This document shows, piece after piece, positions 16,539 through 25,424 of a stretch of DNA of 64,000 nt. Where the stretch lies: positions 30,627-94,626 of the forward strand of contig JAZREJ010000005.1 of NCBI GenBank assembly GCA_045660745.1, written 5' to 3'. Within the stretch, counting starts at the first letter, position 1. The number at the start of each line of letters is the position of its first letter. This stretch comes from RGIG6353 sp045660745. Its GTDB lineage: Bacteria > Bacillota > Clostridia > Oscillospirales > SIG627. The translations under genes were made by a program, and so were the position numbers. The notes beneath the pieces are model-generated. The model worked only from the letters and a program-made list of their open reading frames with translations, was not told the origin of the DNA and did not search any database.

Positions 16539-18014
16539 TTATCTGCCGCTCTCAAGCGTAAATACAAATTCACACCATTTCCCCTCTTCGCTGTTGACCC
16601 ATATCTCCTCTTCGTGACGGTCTATAACTGTCTTGCAGATATAAAGCCCGAGTCCAAGTCCCGATTTATCAAGCCCGCGGGATTTGTCGGATTTATAAAA
16701 CTGGTCAAAAACAAGAGGAAGCTCATCGTGGGGAATGCCCTTGCCTTCGTTCTTCACAGAAACAAAAGTCTTTCGGTCCTTCTGTCTTATGGACACCTCA
16801 AGCAATCCTTTATCGTAAGAGAATTTTATGGCGTTGTCAACAAGATTGTAGAGAATCTGATGAATTGAGTCATGGTCGGCTATAACGCTCATACTGTCAA
16901 ATTCCGTATCGAAAGATACCTCCAACGACTTTTCATCAATACGGTCGCCACAGGAAATGACAACGTGCCGCGCCATCTCACAAATATCAAACGGTGCCTT
17001 CACAAGCTTTTTATCCCCCGCCTGAAGTCTGGTTATATCAAGGAGGGAGCTGACAAGTCGGGACAGTCTCTTAACTTCCCCCGATACGATACCGAGATAA
17101 TGCTTTTCCTTTTCGGGAGGTATCGCACCTGTCAGTATACCGTCAATAAATCCCGAAATAGTTGTCATAGGAGTACGAAGGTCATGAGAAACGTTGGAAA
17201 TGAACGTAGTTCGGTTCTCCTCCATCTTCTCAAGGCTCATAGCCATGTTATTGAAGGCATTTGCAAGCTCGGCTATCTCGTCGTCACCCTTCACAGGTAC
17301 TCTGACGTCAAACCGTCCTTGTGCAAAGCTCTTTGCCGCACGGCTCATTGCCTTTAAAGGCTTGGTCATTCTCTCGCTGATAAAATAGACGGCAAGAAGA
17401 GAGATTATAAGCACCCAAAGAATAGTCATGGATATCGTGGAGCCCAAAGAAATAAGAATTGGATTTCGGCTGTTGGAGCAGACGAATATCGCTCCGAGCA
17501 TATGTCCCTCGTCCTTATTCTCGTTAATGTCTCCTATATTGTGAGGAGGCATTATATATATCGGGCGGACACAGTTGATATATTTCTCATCAAAAACACC
17601 GCCAAAGCTCGAATAGGTATATTCATCCCATTTTCCCACGTACACCGAGTCAATAATACTTTGAGGTACACTTTGCGGAACCACACCCTTAGGGTCGTCG
17701 CTCTTGACTATAACGTTGCCGAATCTGTCGGTTATGAATATTATGGCGTCACTGTTTTCCGCATTGCGGTTGAGAATGTCATGTACCTGACTACCTTCGC
17801 TTTGAAGAATGTTACCAAATCCGACGTGTCCCATACGCATGGATACGTCTATCATTGAACCTATACTTTCAGCCGTATTTTCGACAAGCTGTTTTTTGGA
17901 ATTAAACGAATAGTTATCAACTATGGAAACAAGCATCAGCGTAAGGGCTGTGAAGCTTATAAAAATTATTACCATGAAGGCAACGATATATTTTCTGTTT
18001 ATCCTTTTAAACAC
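16539..18014 (-). CDS. Membrane sensor histidine kinase with HAMP domain
   Basis: A 491-residue two-component sensor. Membrane segment 1 is at about residues 9-30, an extracytoplasmic sensor at 31-185, segment 2 at about 188-210, HAMP at 210-262, HisKA with the phosphorylated His in VSHDLRTPMT, then an ATPase domain (NLVDNAIKFS, NEGKGIP, SGLGLGLYICK). It starts with GTG after GAGGCGG, 12 bp behind the regulator gene, so both are on one transcript. The overall layout is that of envelope- or nutrient-sensing OmpR-type kinases; the signal is unknown. Confidence 0.92.
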   Translation of the reverse strand: MFKRINRKYIVAFMVIIFISFTALTLMLVSIVDNYSFNSKKQLVENTAESIGSMIDVSMRMGHVGFGNILQSEGSQVHDILNRNAENSDAIIFITDRFGNVIVKSDDPKGVVPQSVPQSIIDSVYVGKWDEYTYSSFGGVFDEKYINCVRPIYIMPPHNIGDINENKDEGHMLGAIFVCSNSRNPILISLGSTISMTILWVLIISLLAVYFISERMTKPLKAMSRAAKSFAQGRFDVRVPVKGDDEIAELANAFNNMAMSLEKMEENRTTFISNVSHDLRTPMTTISGFIDGILTGAIPPEKEKHYLGIVSGEVKRLSRLVSSLLDITRLQAGDKKLVKAPFDICEMARHVVISCGDRIDEKSLEVSFDTEFDSMSVIADHDSIHQILYNLVDNAIKFSYDKGLLEVSIRQKDRKTFVSVKNEGKGIPHDELPLVFDQFYKSDKSRGLDKSGLGLGLYICKTVIDRHEEEIWVNSEEGKWCEFVFTLESGR

Positions 18015-18026
18015 TTTACCGCCTCA

Positions 18027-18713
18027 TTAAAAAAGCTCGAATTTATATCCGACTCCCCAAACGGTCTTAAGAGTCCACTTATCGGAAACGCCCTCAAGCT
18101 TTTCGCGAAGACGCTTAACGTGAACGTCAACGGTTCTTGAGTCGCCGAGGTAATCAAAGCCCCACACCTTATCAAGAAGCTGATCGCGAGTAAAAACTCT
18201 GTTATAGTTGGAAGCAAGGAAGTGGAGAAGCTGAAGTTCCTTCGGGGGGATCTCAATTACCTTACCGTTTATTTTAAGCTCATACTTCTGAATATTTATC
18301 TCAATATTTTCAAACCGTACAGTCTCATCCTCAACGTCACGTCCTGAGCCTGAATAACGGCGAAGCACAGCTTTAACGCGAGCAAGAACCTCTTTCATAT
18401 CAAAAGGCTTTACAATGAAATCATCAGCGCCAAGCTCAAGTCCAAGCACCTTGTCGAAAACTTCTCCCTTTGCAGTAATCATTATGATAGGTTTTTGGGA
18501 CATCTCGCGTATTTCACGGCAAACCTGCCATCCATCTTTTTTAGGAAGCATGATATCGAGAAGAACAAGGTCGGGCTCGTTCTGTTTAAAAGAAGCAAGT
18601 CCCGCTACTCCGTCCTGAGCGACCTCTACAGCATAGTTTTCCTTTTCAAGAAAAACTCTTAAAAGCTCGCCAATGTTGGCATCATCATCAATAACAAGTA
18701 TTTTTACAGACAT
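18027..18713 (-). CDS. OmpR/PhoB-family response regulator
   Basis: A 228-residue regulator starting at ATG 18713 after AAAGGAG; the longer frame to 18752 lacks a ribosome binding site. The receiver domain has the acidic DDD cluster near the N-terminus, the phosphorylation Asp in LVLLDIMLPKKDG, and the conserved lysine in ITAKGE. The C-terminal winged helix (about residues 130-228) has the usual PPKELQLLHFL and DVHVKRLREKL elements. It is the first gene of the pair with the sensor kinase, which should phosphorylate it. No target genes can be assigned. Confidence 0.94.
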   Translation of the reverse strand: MSVKILVIDDDANIGELLRVFLEKENYAVEVAQDGVAGLASFKQNEPDLVLLDIMLPKKDGWQVCREIREMSQKPIIMITAKGEVFDKVLGLELGADDFIVKPFDMKEVLARVKAVLRRYSGSGRDVEDETVRFENIEINIQKYELKINGKVIEIPPKELQLLHFLASNYNRVFTRDQLLDKVWGFDYLGDSRTVDVHVKRLREKLEGVSDKWTLKTVWGVGYKFELF

Positions 18714-18819
18714 GATATTCTCCTTTATATTATAATTTTCGTTCATTTTCAAATTGTGAACAAAGTTTACTATGTTTATAATTATATCTGCTATTATTTA
18801 CGCTTTTCTGTCGTTTTTG

Positions 18820-20112
18820 TTAAATTTCTGTGTATTCTGAAAGTGTCATGTGCTCTTTCTGAAGCTTAATACGAACTACATCTCCCACACGCGCTGAGCC
18901 TGTATTTTCCGCCTTGACGTACACAAAATGCTCGGTGTAGCCGTAAAGAAAACCATCGTGAATCTTTTCCACAAGCACTGAAGCATCTCTTCCCACCATG
19001 GAAAGAAGTATCTCATCGCGCACGCTCTCCGCCTCGCTTTGCATTAGTGCGGCGCGCCCGTGTTTTACCTTCTCGTCTATCTGCCCGTCAAGAAGCGGCG
19101 CCTTTGTTCCCTTTCTTTTTGAATACGGGAAAATGTGAGCGTGCAGGATTTTAGCGTCCTTTATAAAGCGTTTGCTGTCATTAAAATCCTCTTCCGTCTC
19201 ACCCGGAAATCCACATATCATATCACATGAGAGTGTCGCATCGGGAAACTCTGCCCGTATATTCTCAACCGCCCTGTAAAGTCCGTCTCTGTCATATCCT
19301 CGATGCATTGCGCTAAGTACGTTTGTTGAGGCACTCTGAACAGACAGATGAAAATGAGGAAGCACCGCATGGCATGCGGCAAGTCTCTTACACCTTTCAG
19401 GGGTGAAGAATGAGGGATACATAGACCCGAGCCTTATCCTTGTGACTCTCGTTGTTTCACATATTGCTTCGATAAGTCTGCAAAGAGCATCCTCCTCTCC
19501 GAAGTCCTCGCCGTAAGACGCGGTTTCAATACCCGTGAGTATAATTTCAGTATATCCGTTTTCTTCGAGGCGATGTATCTCGGAAATTATATCCGCACGC
19601 TCTCTTGAACGAACTCTGCCTCTAACGTAAGGCACAAAACAGTAGGTGCAAAAATTATTGCATCCGTCCTCTATCTTAACGTAGGCCTTTGCATGGACGG
19701 AGCGGCTGATTGCCATCTTTTCATATCTTGCACCCGCAAGTCCCGCTACCCCTCCGTGCTCGGTCTTTGATATTATCATTTCCGCCTTTTCGGCAACCGA
19801 CATTTTTCCCGTATTACCGATAACATAATCCGCAAGGGATAGCACCTCGTTTTCCGGGTCACCCTGTGAAAAGCAACCAATCACAGCAAGTGCACCGCCC
19901 GATGCATCACGAAGTCTTGCTGCGCGTCTTATCGCCTTACGGCATTTCGCATCACTTTCAGCGGTGACGGTACAGGTATTGATGACATATAAATCGCAGC
20001 CCTCACGAAGCTCGCCGGTCTCATACCCAAGCTTTTCAAACGCCTCCTTCAAGGCGTCGCTCTCGTACTGATTCACACGGCATCCGAGGGTCAAAAATCC
20101 AATTTTTTTCAT
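18820..20112 (-). CDS. mtaB: tRNA t6A methylthiotransferase MtaB
   Basis: A radical-SAM enzyme that adds a methylthio group to N6-threonylcarbamoyladenosine 37 of tRNA. At 430 residues it has the MiaB-family order: UPF0004 domain with LGCRVNQYESDAL and NTCTV cysteines, radical SAM core with CNNFCTYCFVP, and a C-terminal TRAM domain (about 370-430). LGCRVNQYESD is typical of MtaB rather than MiaB or RimO. It stands alone, with a modest AAGGAAAAG before its start, between the regulator pair and a glycosidase-like gene. Confidence 0.9.
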   Translation of the reverse strand: MKKIGFLTLGCRVNQYESDALKEAFEKLGYETGELREGCDLYVINTCTVTAESDAKCRKAIRRAARLRDASGGALAVIGCFSQGDPENEVLSLADYVIGNTGKMSVAEKAEMIISKTEHGGVAGLAGARYEKMAISRSVHAKAYVKIEDGCNNFCTYCFVPYVRGRVRSRERADIISEIHRLEENGYTEIILTGIETASYGEDFGEEDALCRLIEAICETTRVTRIRLGSMYPSFFTPERCKRLAACHAVLPHFHLSVQSASTNVLSAMHRGYDRDGLYRAVENIRAEFPDATLSCDMICGFPGETEEDFNDSKRFIKDAKILHAHIFPYSKRKGTKAPLLDGQIDEKVKHGRAALMQSEAESVRDEILLSMVGRDASVLVEKIHDGFLYGYTEHFVYVKAENTGSARVGDVVRIKLQKEHMTLSEYTEI

Positions 20113-20174
20113 GACTTTTCCTTTTTTTATTATTCATATTATATAATATCAAAAAAATATAAATTTTGCAATAG

Positions 20175-20202
20175 AAAAAACACGGGCAACCGCCCGTGTT
20201 TT
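20175..20202 (-). terminator. Terminator of glycosidase-like gene
   Basis: A perfect 11-bp stem (20177-20187 with 20192-20202) with a 4-base loop and minus-strand T-run, just past the stop at 20221. Confidence 0.85.
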
Positions 20203-20220
20203 ATATGTGTTTTCAGCTAG

Positions 20221-22155
20221 TCAACAAAGAAAAAGGGTGCCAATGCTCCAACCGTCGAAATCCGGAATTGTAATAAACGTGCTTCCGTTTTCAAATCTCG
20301 TTTTAAGCTCGACGGACGAAACGTGAAGTGCGCGCCATTCACACTTATCATACTTTCCGTCAAGCTCTATCTCGGTGCCCTTATAGGTGCCAATCGAAGT
20401 GTTTACAAGGCTTACTGCCCTAAGACGGCCTGTGTTCTTATCCTTTCTCGGGAACACTATTATTCTGTCAGGAGTGGTAAGCTTTGCGGAAAGCTTTCCG
20501 CCTGCCCACTCTATAGCATCAACTATGGCACATCTCTTTGCAAAGCTTGTTATCTGCATAAAGAGTCCATATCCGATAACCGCCCAGCGGCCGCCCTTAG
20601 TGGTCGTAGTGTATGCTGAAGCCGTTCCAAAGCGCTCTCCCGTCTCGAAGAATTGGTACTCGCTGACCTCCTTTGCTCTATCGGAAAGCGTGAGGCGAGC
20701 GCCTGTCGGGAAGAAGAAATTAAAATGCCATACGTTGCCATCGGGAAGGACCTCATGACATCTTCCCGTGAATACGTTTTCAGAGGTTATTCCGAGTGCA
20801 TCTCCAAAGCCTCGTTCGGTAAGAATGGTTGCTGATTCGCCGTCACACACAACGTTTTTCGAAAGAAGCATTTCTATTTCGCTGTCTGTGAGAGCCTTTG
20901 CATACTGCTTGTTGAGGAACAGCACGCCGTCGGTATTATGGAAATTTACGCCAAAGCCCCAACGGATAGGCTCGATACCTGCGTCAAAATCAACCTTTTC
21001 CCAATCAAAATCAACCTCTGTTTTGTAATTCCAAGGCTTCTCCGAGATATAAATCTCAGCTCCATCAGGCTTTGTCTCGCGGTTGATTTTTGAAAGGCGG
21101 GAAAGCCATTCATAGTTTTCGGTCATATCCTTTAGCTGATTTGTGAGCCAGGAAAGAGGCTCATTGCGGCGCATCATAGTAGCGTAATTTATACTTGTTG
21201 CACCCGCGGCAAAATAGAAGACGGTTTCAAACGCTATTCCGCCCATGGTTTTTCCGTAACAAACGTCGGGGATGTTTTCCACCTCCGGACGGATGTCATC
21301 GACACAATCGGGAAGATATCGCGTTTGATGAGAGGTCATTCGATATTTTTCAATAAATGTGTTGGGATCATAATCCTCATACGCCCCCGCACCCGGACGA
21401 GATTTGGGAGCAATTCCCGTACCGTCCATAAATCCTTTGAAAATTGATTTATGTCCAAGACCTTGCATATATCCGTTTGCACCGTGTTCGAGTGCAATAT
21501 ACGCCTCGGGTCTGTATTTATGTACAGTATTTCCGTAAAACTTCGCCGCGTCGTACATTCTGTCGCTTGTAAATTCGATCCATTTATCGCGGATTTCAAA
21601 ATCATCGTTTACAAGTCTTACAAGCTCTTCGCGTGTAAAGCTTCTTCCGACTCTCTTTGAAAACTCCTCAATACATGAGTCACACCAGCATACAAATCCG
21701 TGGTTGCCCATCTTAAAGTCATCGTCGATCCAAACACCCGAAACGTCAAGCTCGGTAAGGTAAGCACCAAACTCCGCATCTATGTATTCGATAAATTCCT
21801 TTGAACGAGGACAAAAGCGTCCAAATACCTCTTTGCCGTTTATATCTACGCAAAAAGGAGCGTGCCAATCGTCACGGATAAGGCCTGTACAGTCTCGATA
21901 TATCGCACTGTTATGTCCGCCCATAGTATTTGATATCTGAAGAGCAACCTTGATTCCGCGCTTCTTGAATTCTTCAACGTGGGGCTTCATACCGCAAGCA
22001 AATGCGCGGTGTTTTTCAATAGGCGGGAAGCCGTAAGACGAACACATCCACACCTCCTGGCAACAGTTGGGGTTTTCGTCAATATATTTGAGGAATTCCT
22101 CAACCCATTTAGGATCATTCATAAGATTTGCTTCAAGTCTGTGTGTGTAAAGCAT
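20221..22155 (-). CDS. Large glycosidase-like barrel protein
   Basis: A 644-residue protein with no signal peptide. The first about 350 residues look like a glycosidase-type alpha/beta barrel: SGVWIDDDFKM with an acidic cluster, a CWCDSC cysteine pair, and ALEHGANGY. The rest suggests a flavodoxin-like trimerisation part and a beta-sandwich tail, as in GH42-type beta-galactosidases, but I cannot name a family. A cytosolic enzyme acting on imported oligosaccharide is the likely role. AAGGAGAG precedes the start and a promoter (22183-22210) and terminator flank it, so it is a single-gene unit. Confidence 0.65.
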   Translation of the reverse strand: MLYTHRLEANLMNDPKWVEEFLKYIDENPNCCQEVWMCSSYGFPPIEKHRAFACGMKPHVEEFKKRGIKVALQISNTMGGHNSAIYRDCTGLIRDDWHAPFCVDINGKEVFGRFCPRSKEFIEYIDAEFGAYLTELDVSGVWIDDDFKMGNHGFVCWCDSCIEEFSKRVGRSFTREELVRLVNDDFEIRDKWIEFTSDRMYDAAKFYGNTVHKYRPEAYIALEHGANGYMQGLGHKSIFKGFMDGTGIAPKSRPGAGAYEDYDPNTFIEKYRMTSHQTRYLPDCVDDIRPEVENIPDVCYGKTMGGIAFETVFYFAAGATSINYATMMRRNEPLSWLTNQLKDMTENYEWLSRLSKINRETKPDGAEIYISEKPWNYKTEVDFDWEKVDFDAGIEPIRWGFGVNFHNTDGVLFLNKQYAKALTDSEIEMLLSKNVVCDGESATILTERGFGDALGITSENVFTGRCHEVLPDGNVWHFNFFFPTGARLTLSDRAKEVSEYQFFETGERFGTASAYTTTTKGGRWAVIGYGLFMQITSFAKRCAIVDAIEWAGGKLSAKLTTPDRIIVFPRKDKNTGRLRAVSLVNTSIGTYKGTEIELDGKYDKCEWRALHVSSVELKTRFENGSTFITIPDFDGWSIGTLFLC

Positions 22156-22182
22156 TTCAATCTCTCCTTTGACTTTTTTACT

Positions 22183-22210
22183 ATATTATCACAAATAAAG
22201 AAAAAGTCAA
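22183..22210 (-). promoter_or_regulatory. Promoter of glycosidase-like gene
   Basis: On the minus strand TTGACT (22205-22210) and TAATAT (22183-22188) have 16-bp spacing, about 28 bp before the start codon. Confidence 0.65.
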
Positions 22211-22314
22211 TAGAAATTAATCACAAAAAACAGTGTCACGCCGCAAGCAAAAGTAATAGAATTTTAAAAAACAAAAAGGCAGTTGTCTGCATTTATGTCA
22301 TAGTATTAAATTTT

Positions 22315-23232
22315 TCAGTAGGTCCAATCAGACACGTTTCCCTCTGTTATATAATAATTCATCGAGGTGCTTTTTCTGTCGGTAGTGTAGGTATCCACCA
22401 ATACGAGCTTTACCTTTTTCTTTAGAGGGAGTATATTCTTTATGTACACCGAGGCTGTCTGCCCCACCTCAACTCCCGCCTTCCATTCGGCAAGGCCCGC
22501 AAGATTCGGTGCAAGCTCAATAAATATACCGTAGCTTTCAATGCTCCTGACAATTCCGGCAACCGTCTCGCCTATTTCAAACTGAGCGGCATTTTCCTCC
22601 CAAGTGCCAAGCAGCTCCTTGTGGCTGAGAGAGATTCTGCCCCTTGATACGTTGCCCTCCGACTCGCTTCTCTCATCTCGCTCCTTAACAACCGCCTTTA
22701 TACGCTCGCCGAGGGAAAATCTGTCACTCGGATGTGATATCCTTGACACAGAAATTGAATCAATGGACAGAAGTGACACTATTCCCGCTCCTATGTCGCA
22801 AAAGGCTCCAAAGGGCTCAAGATGTGTTATTCTTGCGTCGATAACGTCTCCCTTTTCAAGAGTGTTGAGATATTTTTCAACGCATTCCCGCTGAGCTGTC
22901 TTTCTTGAAAGACGGGCAATGGGTTTCCCGTCCTCCCCTTTTTCAATGTCTGTAATGACAAAAGCCACAGCCTTTCCAACACGAGTTATTATAGCAATAT
23001 CCCGAAGCAAGCTCCCATCCTCTGTCCACCCTGCCTCCTCGCGCGGTATATATCCGCGACAGGATATGAGGTCAACAAAAAGTGTATTATCTGCCGTGCA
23101 AAGCACCGCTCTGCCCTCAAGTATACGGCCTTCCGACATTGCCTTTTCAAGATTTGAAAGGCTTGAAAGAATGTCAAGGTTTTCGGGGGTATTTATAAGC
23201 ATCCCTTCGGGAACAAATCTGTTTTTAATCAT
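22315..23232 (-). CDS. S1 RNA-binding domain protein (ribosomal protein S1-like)
   Basis: A 305-residue protein with three S1-type OB folds at about residues 35-110, 125-205 and 210-290; the last two are clearest (LEPFGAFCDIGAGIVSLLS and SIESYGIFIELAPNLAGLAE). It probably binds RNA and may assist translation or RNA turnover. Proteins of this kind are often annotated RpsA-like in clostridia but are shorter than E. coli S1. The ATG at 23232 is used because GGAGGAAG lies just upstream; the ATG four codons earlier overlaps that site. Confidence 0.82.
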   Translation of the reverse strand: MIKNRFVPEGMLINTPENLDILSSLSNLEKAMSEGRILEGRAVLCTADNTLFVDLISCRGYIPREEAGWTEDGSLLRDIAIITRVGKAVAFVITDIEKGEDGKPIARLSRKTAQRECVEKYLNTLEKGDVIDARITHLEPFGAFCDIGAGIVSLLSIDSISVSRISHPSDRFSLGERIKAVVKERDERSESEGNVSRGRISLSHKELLGTWEENAAQFEIGETVAGIVRSIESYGIFIELAPNLAGLAEWKAGVEVGQTASVYIKNILPLKKKVKLVLVDTYTTDRKSTSMNYYITEGNVSDWTY

Positions 23233-23370
23233 TTCTTCCTCCATGTGTTTTTACTTCATTGTATTCACGAGAAGCTCGTTTATGCGTATATTGTAATCAC
23301 ATACGGATGAAAGTTTTGTAAAAAAGTGGCATAAGTTCAATATTTTAAAAAATTCCAATCCAAAGGATTT

Positions 23371-23392
23371 AAAGTCCCCCTCGGCTCCGCCA
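23371..23392 (+). repeat. tRNA-3'-end-like repeat, copy 1
   Basis: AAAGTCCCCCTCGGCTCCGC followed by CA resembles the T-arm and acceptor end of a tRNA, but the matching GGAGCCG 5' strand is absent upstream, so it is not a tRNA. A second copy lies at 25229-25245 and a partial inverted copy at about 53727-53740. Confidence 0.6.
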
Positions 23393-23397
23393 TTCAC

Positions 23398-23459
23398 TTT
23401 CACGGAAAACGTGAAATTATAACAAATTTTACACCGAGCAAAAAACTCGGTGTATTTTT
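23398..23459 (+). terminator. Hairpin and terminator after repeat copy 1
   Basis: TTTCACG pairs with CGTGAAA (23398-23414); then an 8-bp stem (23431-23438 with 23446-23453) is followed by ATTTTTT. It would stop plus-strand transcription, as at the end of an RNA gene. Confidence 0.65.
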
Positions 23460-23461
23460 TC

Positions 23462-23490
23462 TTGATTTGAACACTGCTTTGTGATATAAT
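23462..23490 (+). promoter_or_regulatory. Promoter of decayed gene and deacetylase-like gene
   Basis: TTGATT (23462-23467) and TATAAT (23485-23490) have 17-bp spacing. The only intact gene it can serve is at 24022. Confidence 0.65.
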
Positions 23491-23526
23491 CGTCACATAA
23501 ATACGAGGATTTTGCGAGGTATTTAT

Positions 23527-24019
23527 GAGCCGTGGATTTTTGGACGATTTAATCTTGAAATATGCGAGTTCAATAACAAGTACGTCGTTATAAGGAATTC
23601 GGATAAAGCCGTAGTTCTTTCTGACGGCGAGGTATACCATTCAAGCGGACGGGTTAAGCATTGGCTGTGAGGATGTGCAGAATTCATTTAAGTGTGAATT
23701 TGTTGAAAAAAACGATTATTTTGAAGGCGGTGCTTGGGGAATTTTAAGGCTTTTTATTGCTCAAGCTGGCTACTTGACCCACAATTAAAGAGAATAATAG
23801 GCAAAGAAACAAATTTGACCGCTTTTTGCGGATCGGTTTGTAAGATTTCCCGTAAAAAGCTCAGGAAACGAGGTTTTTGAATACGTGTTTAATTTGCACG
23901 CCGCCGTATCGCCATCAGAATTGAACACGACCACATCACTTTCCGAAGCTTTAAAGGAGCATTTCATATCAGACGGACACATTTACGGTGCGGCAAGAAT
24001 CTTTTTTGATGAGGTGTAA
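23527..24019 (+). pseudogene. Decayed ORF of unknown function
   Basis: Codon-like reading runs from about 23527 (PWIFGRFNLEICEFNNK...) to a TGA at 23668. It resumes one frame over from 23672 (FKCEFVEKNDYFEGG...) to a TAA at 23786, and again from about 23819 to the TAA at 24017 (ending GHIYGAARIFFDEV). At least one frameshift and two or more stops break it. It ends two bases before the start of the intact deacetylase-like gene and shares its promoter, so it was probably the first gene of that operon. I do not recognise the family. Confidence 0.6.
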
Positions 24020-24021
24020 TT

Positions 24022-25122
24022 ATGGATGAAATTATAATCCCGAAGCCATTGCAGATAGTTGTTGATGACCTCGGTTGGTTTTGCCCGAATGACGACAGAG
24101 CGAAGGGAGGACCGTCCCGTACAGCTATGAACCGACGTCACACGGCGGCGGATTACAAGGCAATAAACCAACTCGGCAAGGCTCTTGGTATGAAAATCAA
24201 TTGTGCTTTCATATTGGGGGAATGGGATCCCGATAACAGATTGAGAAATATCCCAAATCTGTCAAAATGGGGTAACGAATGGGATAACGTCTCCTACGTT
24301 GCCAAAAACGAGGTGATATCGTGCGTTGACGTGATAAACGCTTCTGAGTTTATTGACGTTGCCATTCACGGACTTATGCACGGATATTATATTGAAAACA
24401 CCGATAATCCCGACGTTTCGGACTATTATTATTTAAGACGCGGCGAGCTTTTTATGATACCCGAGGGCGAGGTCAGATGTCGTATTGAAACATTCCTTGA
24501 TATGTTGAAATATCACGGCGTGAATAAACGTGTCAACAGCTTTGTTCCTCCGTCCTTCAGAGTGAAATGGGGAGAAATATCACGTATACTTGCCGACTAC
24601 GGCGTTGAGTATATTTCGACTATTTTCGAATTCCTTGAGTGTGACGGAGAAAAGCCCGTGACCGTCGGTATTGAAAACGGAATTGTAACGGTCGACCGAA
24701 ATAATAATCTTATCCCATGGGATGAAATAGCGACTGATTTTTCAAGACTTCCCTTGAGCTCGGGGGTTTTTGGCGCGCATTGGCCTAATTTCTTGCATAC
24801 AGTCAGTGAACGAAATTCCGAGGTGGTAAATAGCGCCGTCGGATATTTCAAAAAATGCGGTGATCAATTCGGAACGGTGCTGTCGCGTGATATGGAGTTT
24901 TGCGCCAATCAATTGCTGTGTGTTTGTTATTCGCGAATTCAAGACGGCGTTGTCGATATATCGGGAGTACCGAAAAAAATCAGAAACTTTGTCATATCCT
25001 CGAGACGGGAAATTTCGTCCTGTGATTTCGGACGGATCAATTGCATAGGTAAATATAAAGACTTTATCAATTATGAGATATATCCCGAATCTGATATATT
25101 GAAAATTTATTATCAGTGTTAA
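24022..25122 (+). CDS. Polysaccharide deacetylase-superfamily (DUF2334-like) protein
   Basis: A 366-residue protein without signal peptide. An early Asp pair in VVDDLGWF and the HGLMHGYYI histidines match the metal-binding pattern of NodB/DUF2334-type carbohydrate deacetylase barrels. VPPSFRVKW further on is typical of the same fold. It may deacetylate a sugar or act as a related hydrolase; the substrate is unknown. It is on the plus strand between minus-strand genes, preceded by a decayed gene and bracketed by short repeats, which suggests an acquired segment. AGGTG precedes the ATG. Confidence 0.7.
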   Translation: MDEIIIPKPLQIVVDDLGWFCPNDDRAKGGPSRTAMNRRHTAADYKAINQLGKALGMKINCAFILGEWDPDNRLRNIPNLSKWGNEWDNVSYVAKNEVISCVDVINASEFIDVAIHGLMHGYYIENTDNPDVSDYYYLRRGELFMIPEGEVRCRIETFLDMLKYHGVNKRVNSFVPPSFRVKWGEISRILADYGVEYISTIFEFLECDGEKPVTVGIENGIVTVDRNNNLIPWDEIATDFSRLPLSSGVFGAHWPNFLHTVSERNSEVVNSAVGYFKKCGDQFGTVLSRDMEFCANQLLCVCYSRIQDGVVDISGVPKKIRNFVISSRREISSCDFGRINCIGKYKDFINYEIYPESDILKIYYQC

Positions 25123-25228
25123 ACACAAATGCCGCAAAAAGATAAAGAATCCATTCTATATCAAAGGCAATTCGGGTATTAGGTTTGATATCAAGTCAAT
25201 CCATATAATCACTTTCGCAAAGCATTAT

Positions 25229-25245
25229 AAATCCCCCTCGGCTCC
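25229..25245 (+). repeat. tRNA-3'-end-like repeat, copy 2
   Basis: AAATCCCCCTCGGCTCC repeats copy 1 (23372-23388) in direct orientation with one difference. The two copies bracket the decayed gene and the deacetylase-like gene. Confidence 0.6.
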
Positions 25246-25276
25246 AAAAATTGCAAGGTAAATCCTTGCAATTTTT
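25246..25276 (+). terminator. Terminator of deacetylase-like gene
   Basis: A perfect 13-bp stem (25246-25258 with 25264-25276) followed by Ts, directly after repeat copy 2. Confidence 0.8.
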
Positions 25277-25279
25277 TAT

Positions 25280-25424
25280 CCATTGCGAAAGCAATGGTAT
25301 ATCATCAAGGGTGGCATTCCGCCCTTGTATCTCATCACACCTTCAGGTGTGCATAAAATACTCTTTCGCAATGATGAGATACAATCCCTTACGGAATTGA
25401 TGATATACAATTTCTTCGAAATTG
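25280..25424. repeat. Symmetric array of five hairpins joined by complementary 10-mers
   Basis: Hairpins at 25280-25297, 25307-25326, 25336-25351, 25384-25397 and 25408-25424 alternate with 10-base spacers. Spacer GTATATCATC (25297-25306) is the exact complement of GATGATATAC (25399-25408), and GTATCTCATC (25327-25336) of GATGAGATAC (25373-25382). The whole folds as nested stems with side hairpins. No coding potential is seen. It resembles a palindromic repeat family. Confidence 0.75.

Noticed and set aside
23300..23392. Candidate tRNA or tmRNA gene ending in CTCGGCTCCGCCA
   Set aside because: The 5' acceptor strand GGAGCCG, D-arm and anticodon arm cannot be found within normal distance; only the 3' end resembles a tRNA.
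23251..23640. Minus-strand open frame of 129 codons
   Set aside because: It crosses a promoter, a terminator and the repeat, has no ribosome binding site, and the other strand shows better codon sense.
25280..25424. CRISPR-like array
   Set aside because: The repeated parts are 10 bases and occur as mirror complements, not as equal direct repeats with unique spacers, and no cas genes are near.
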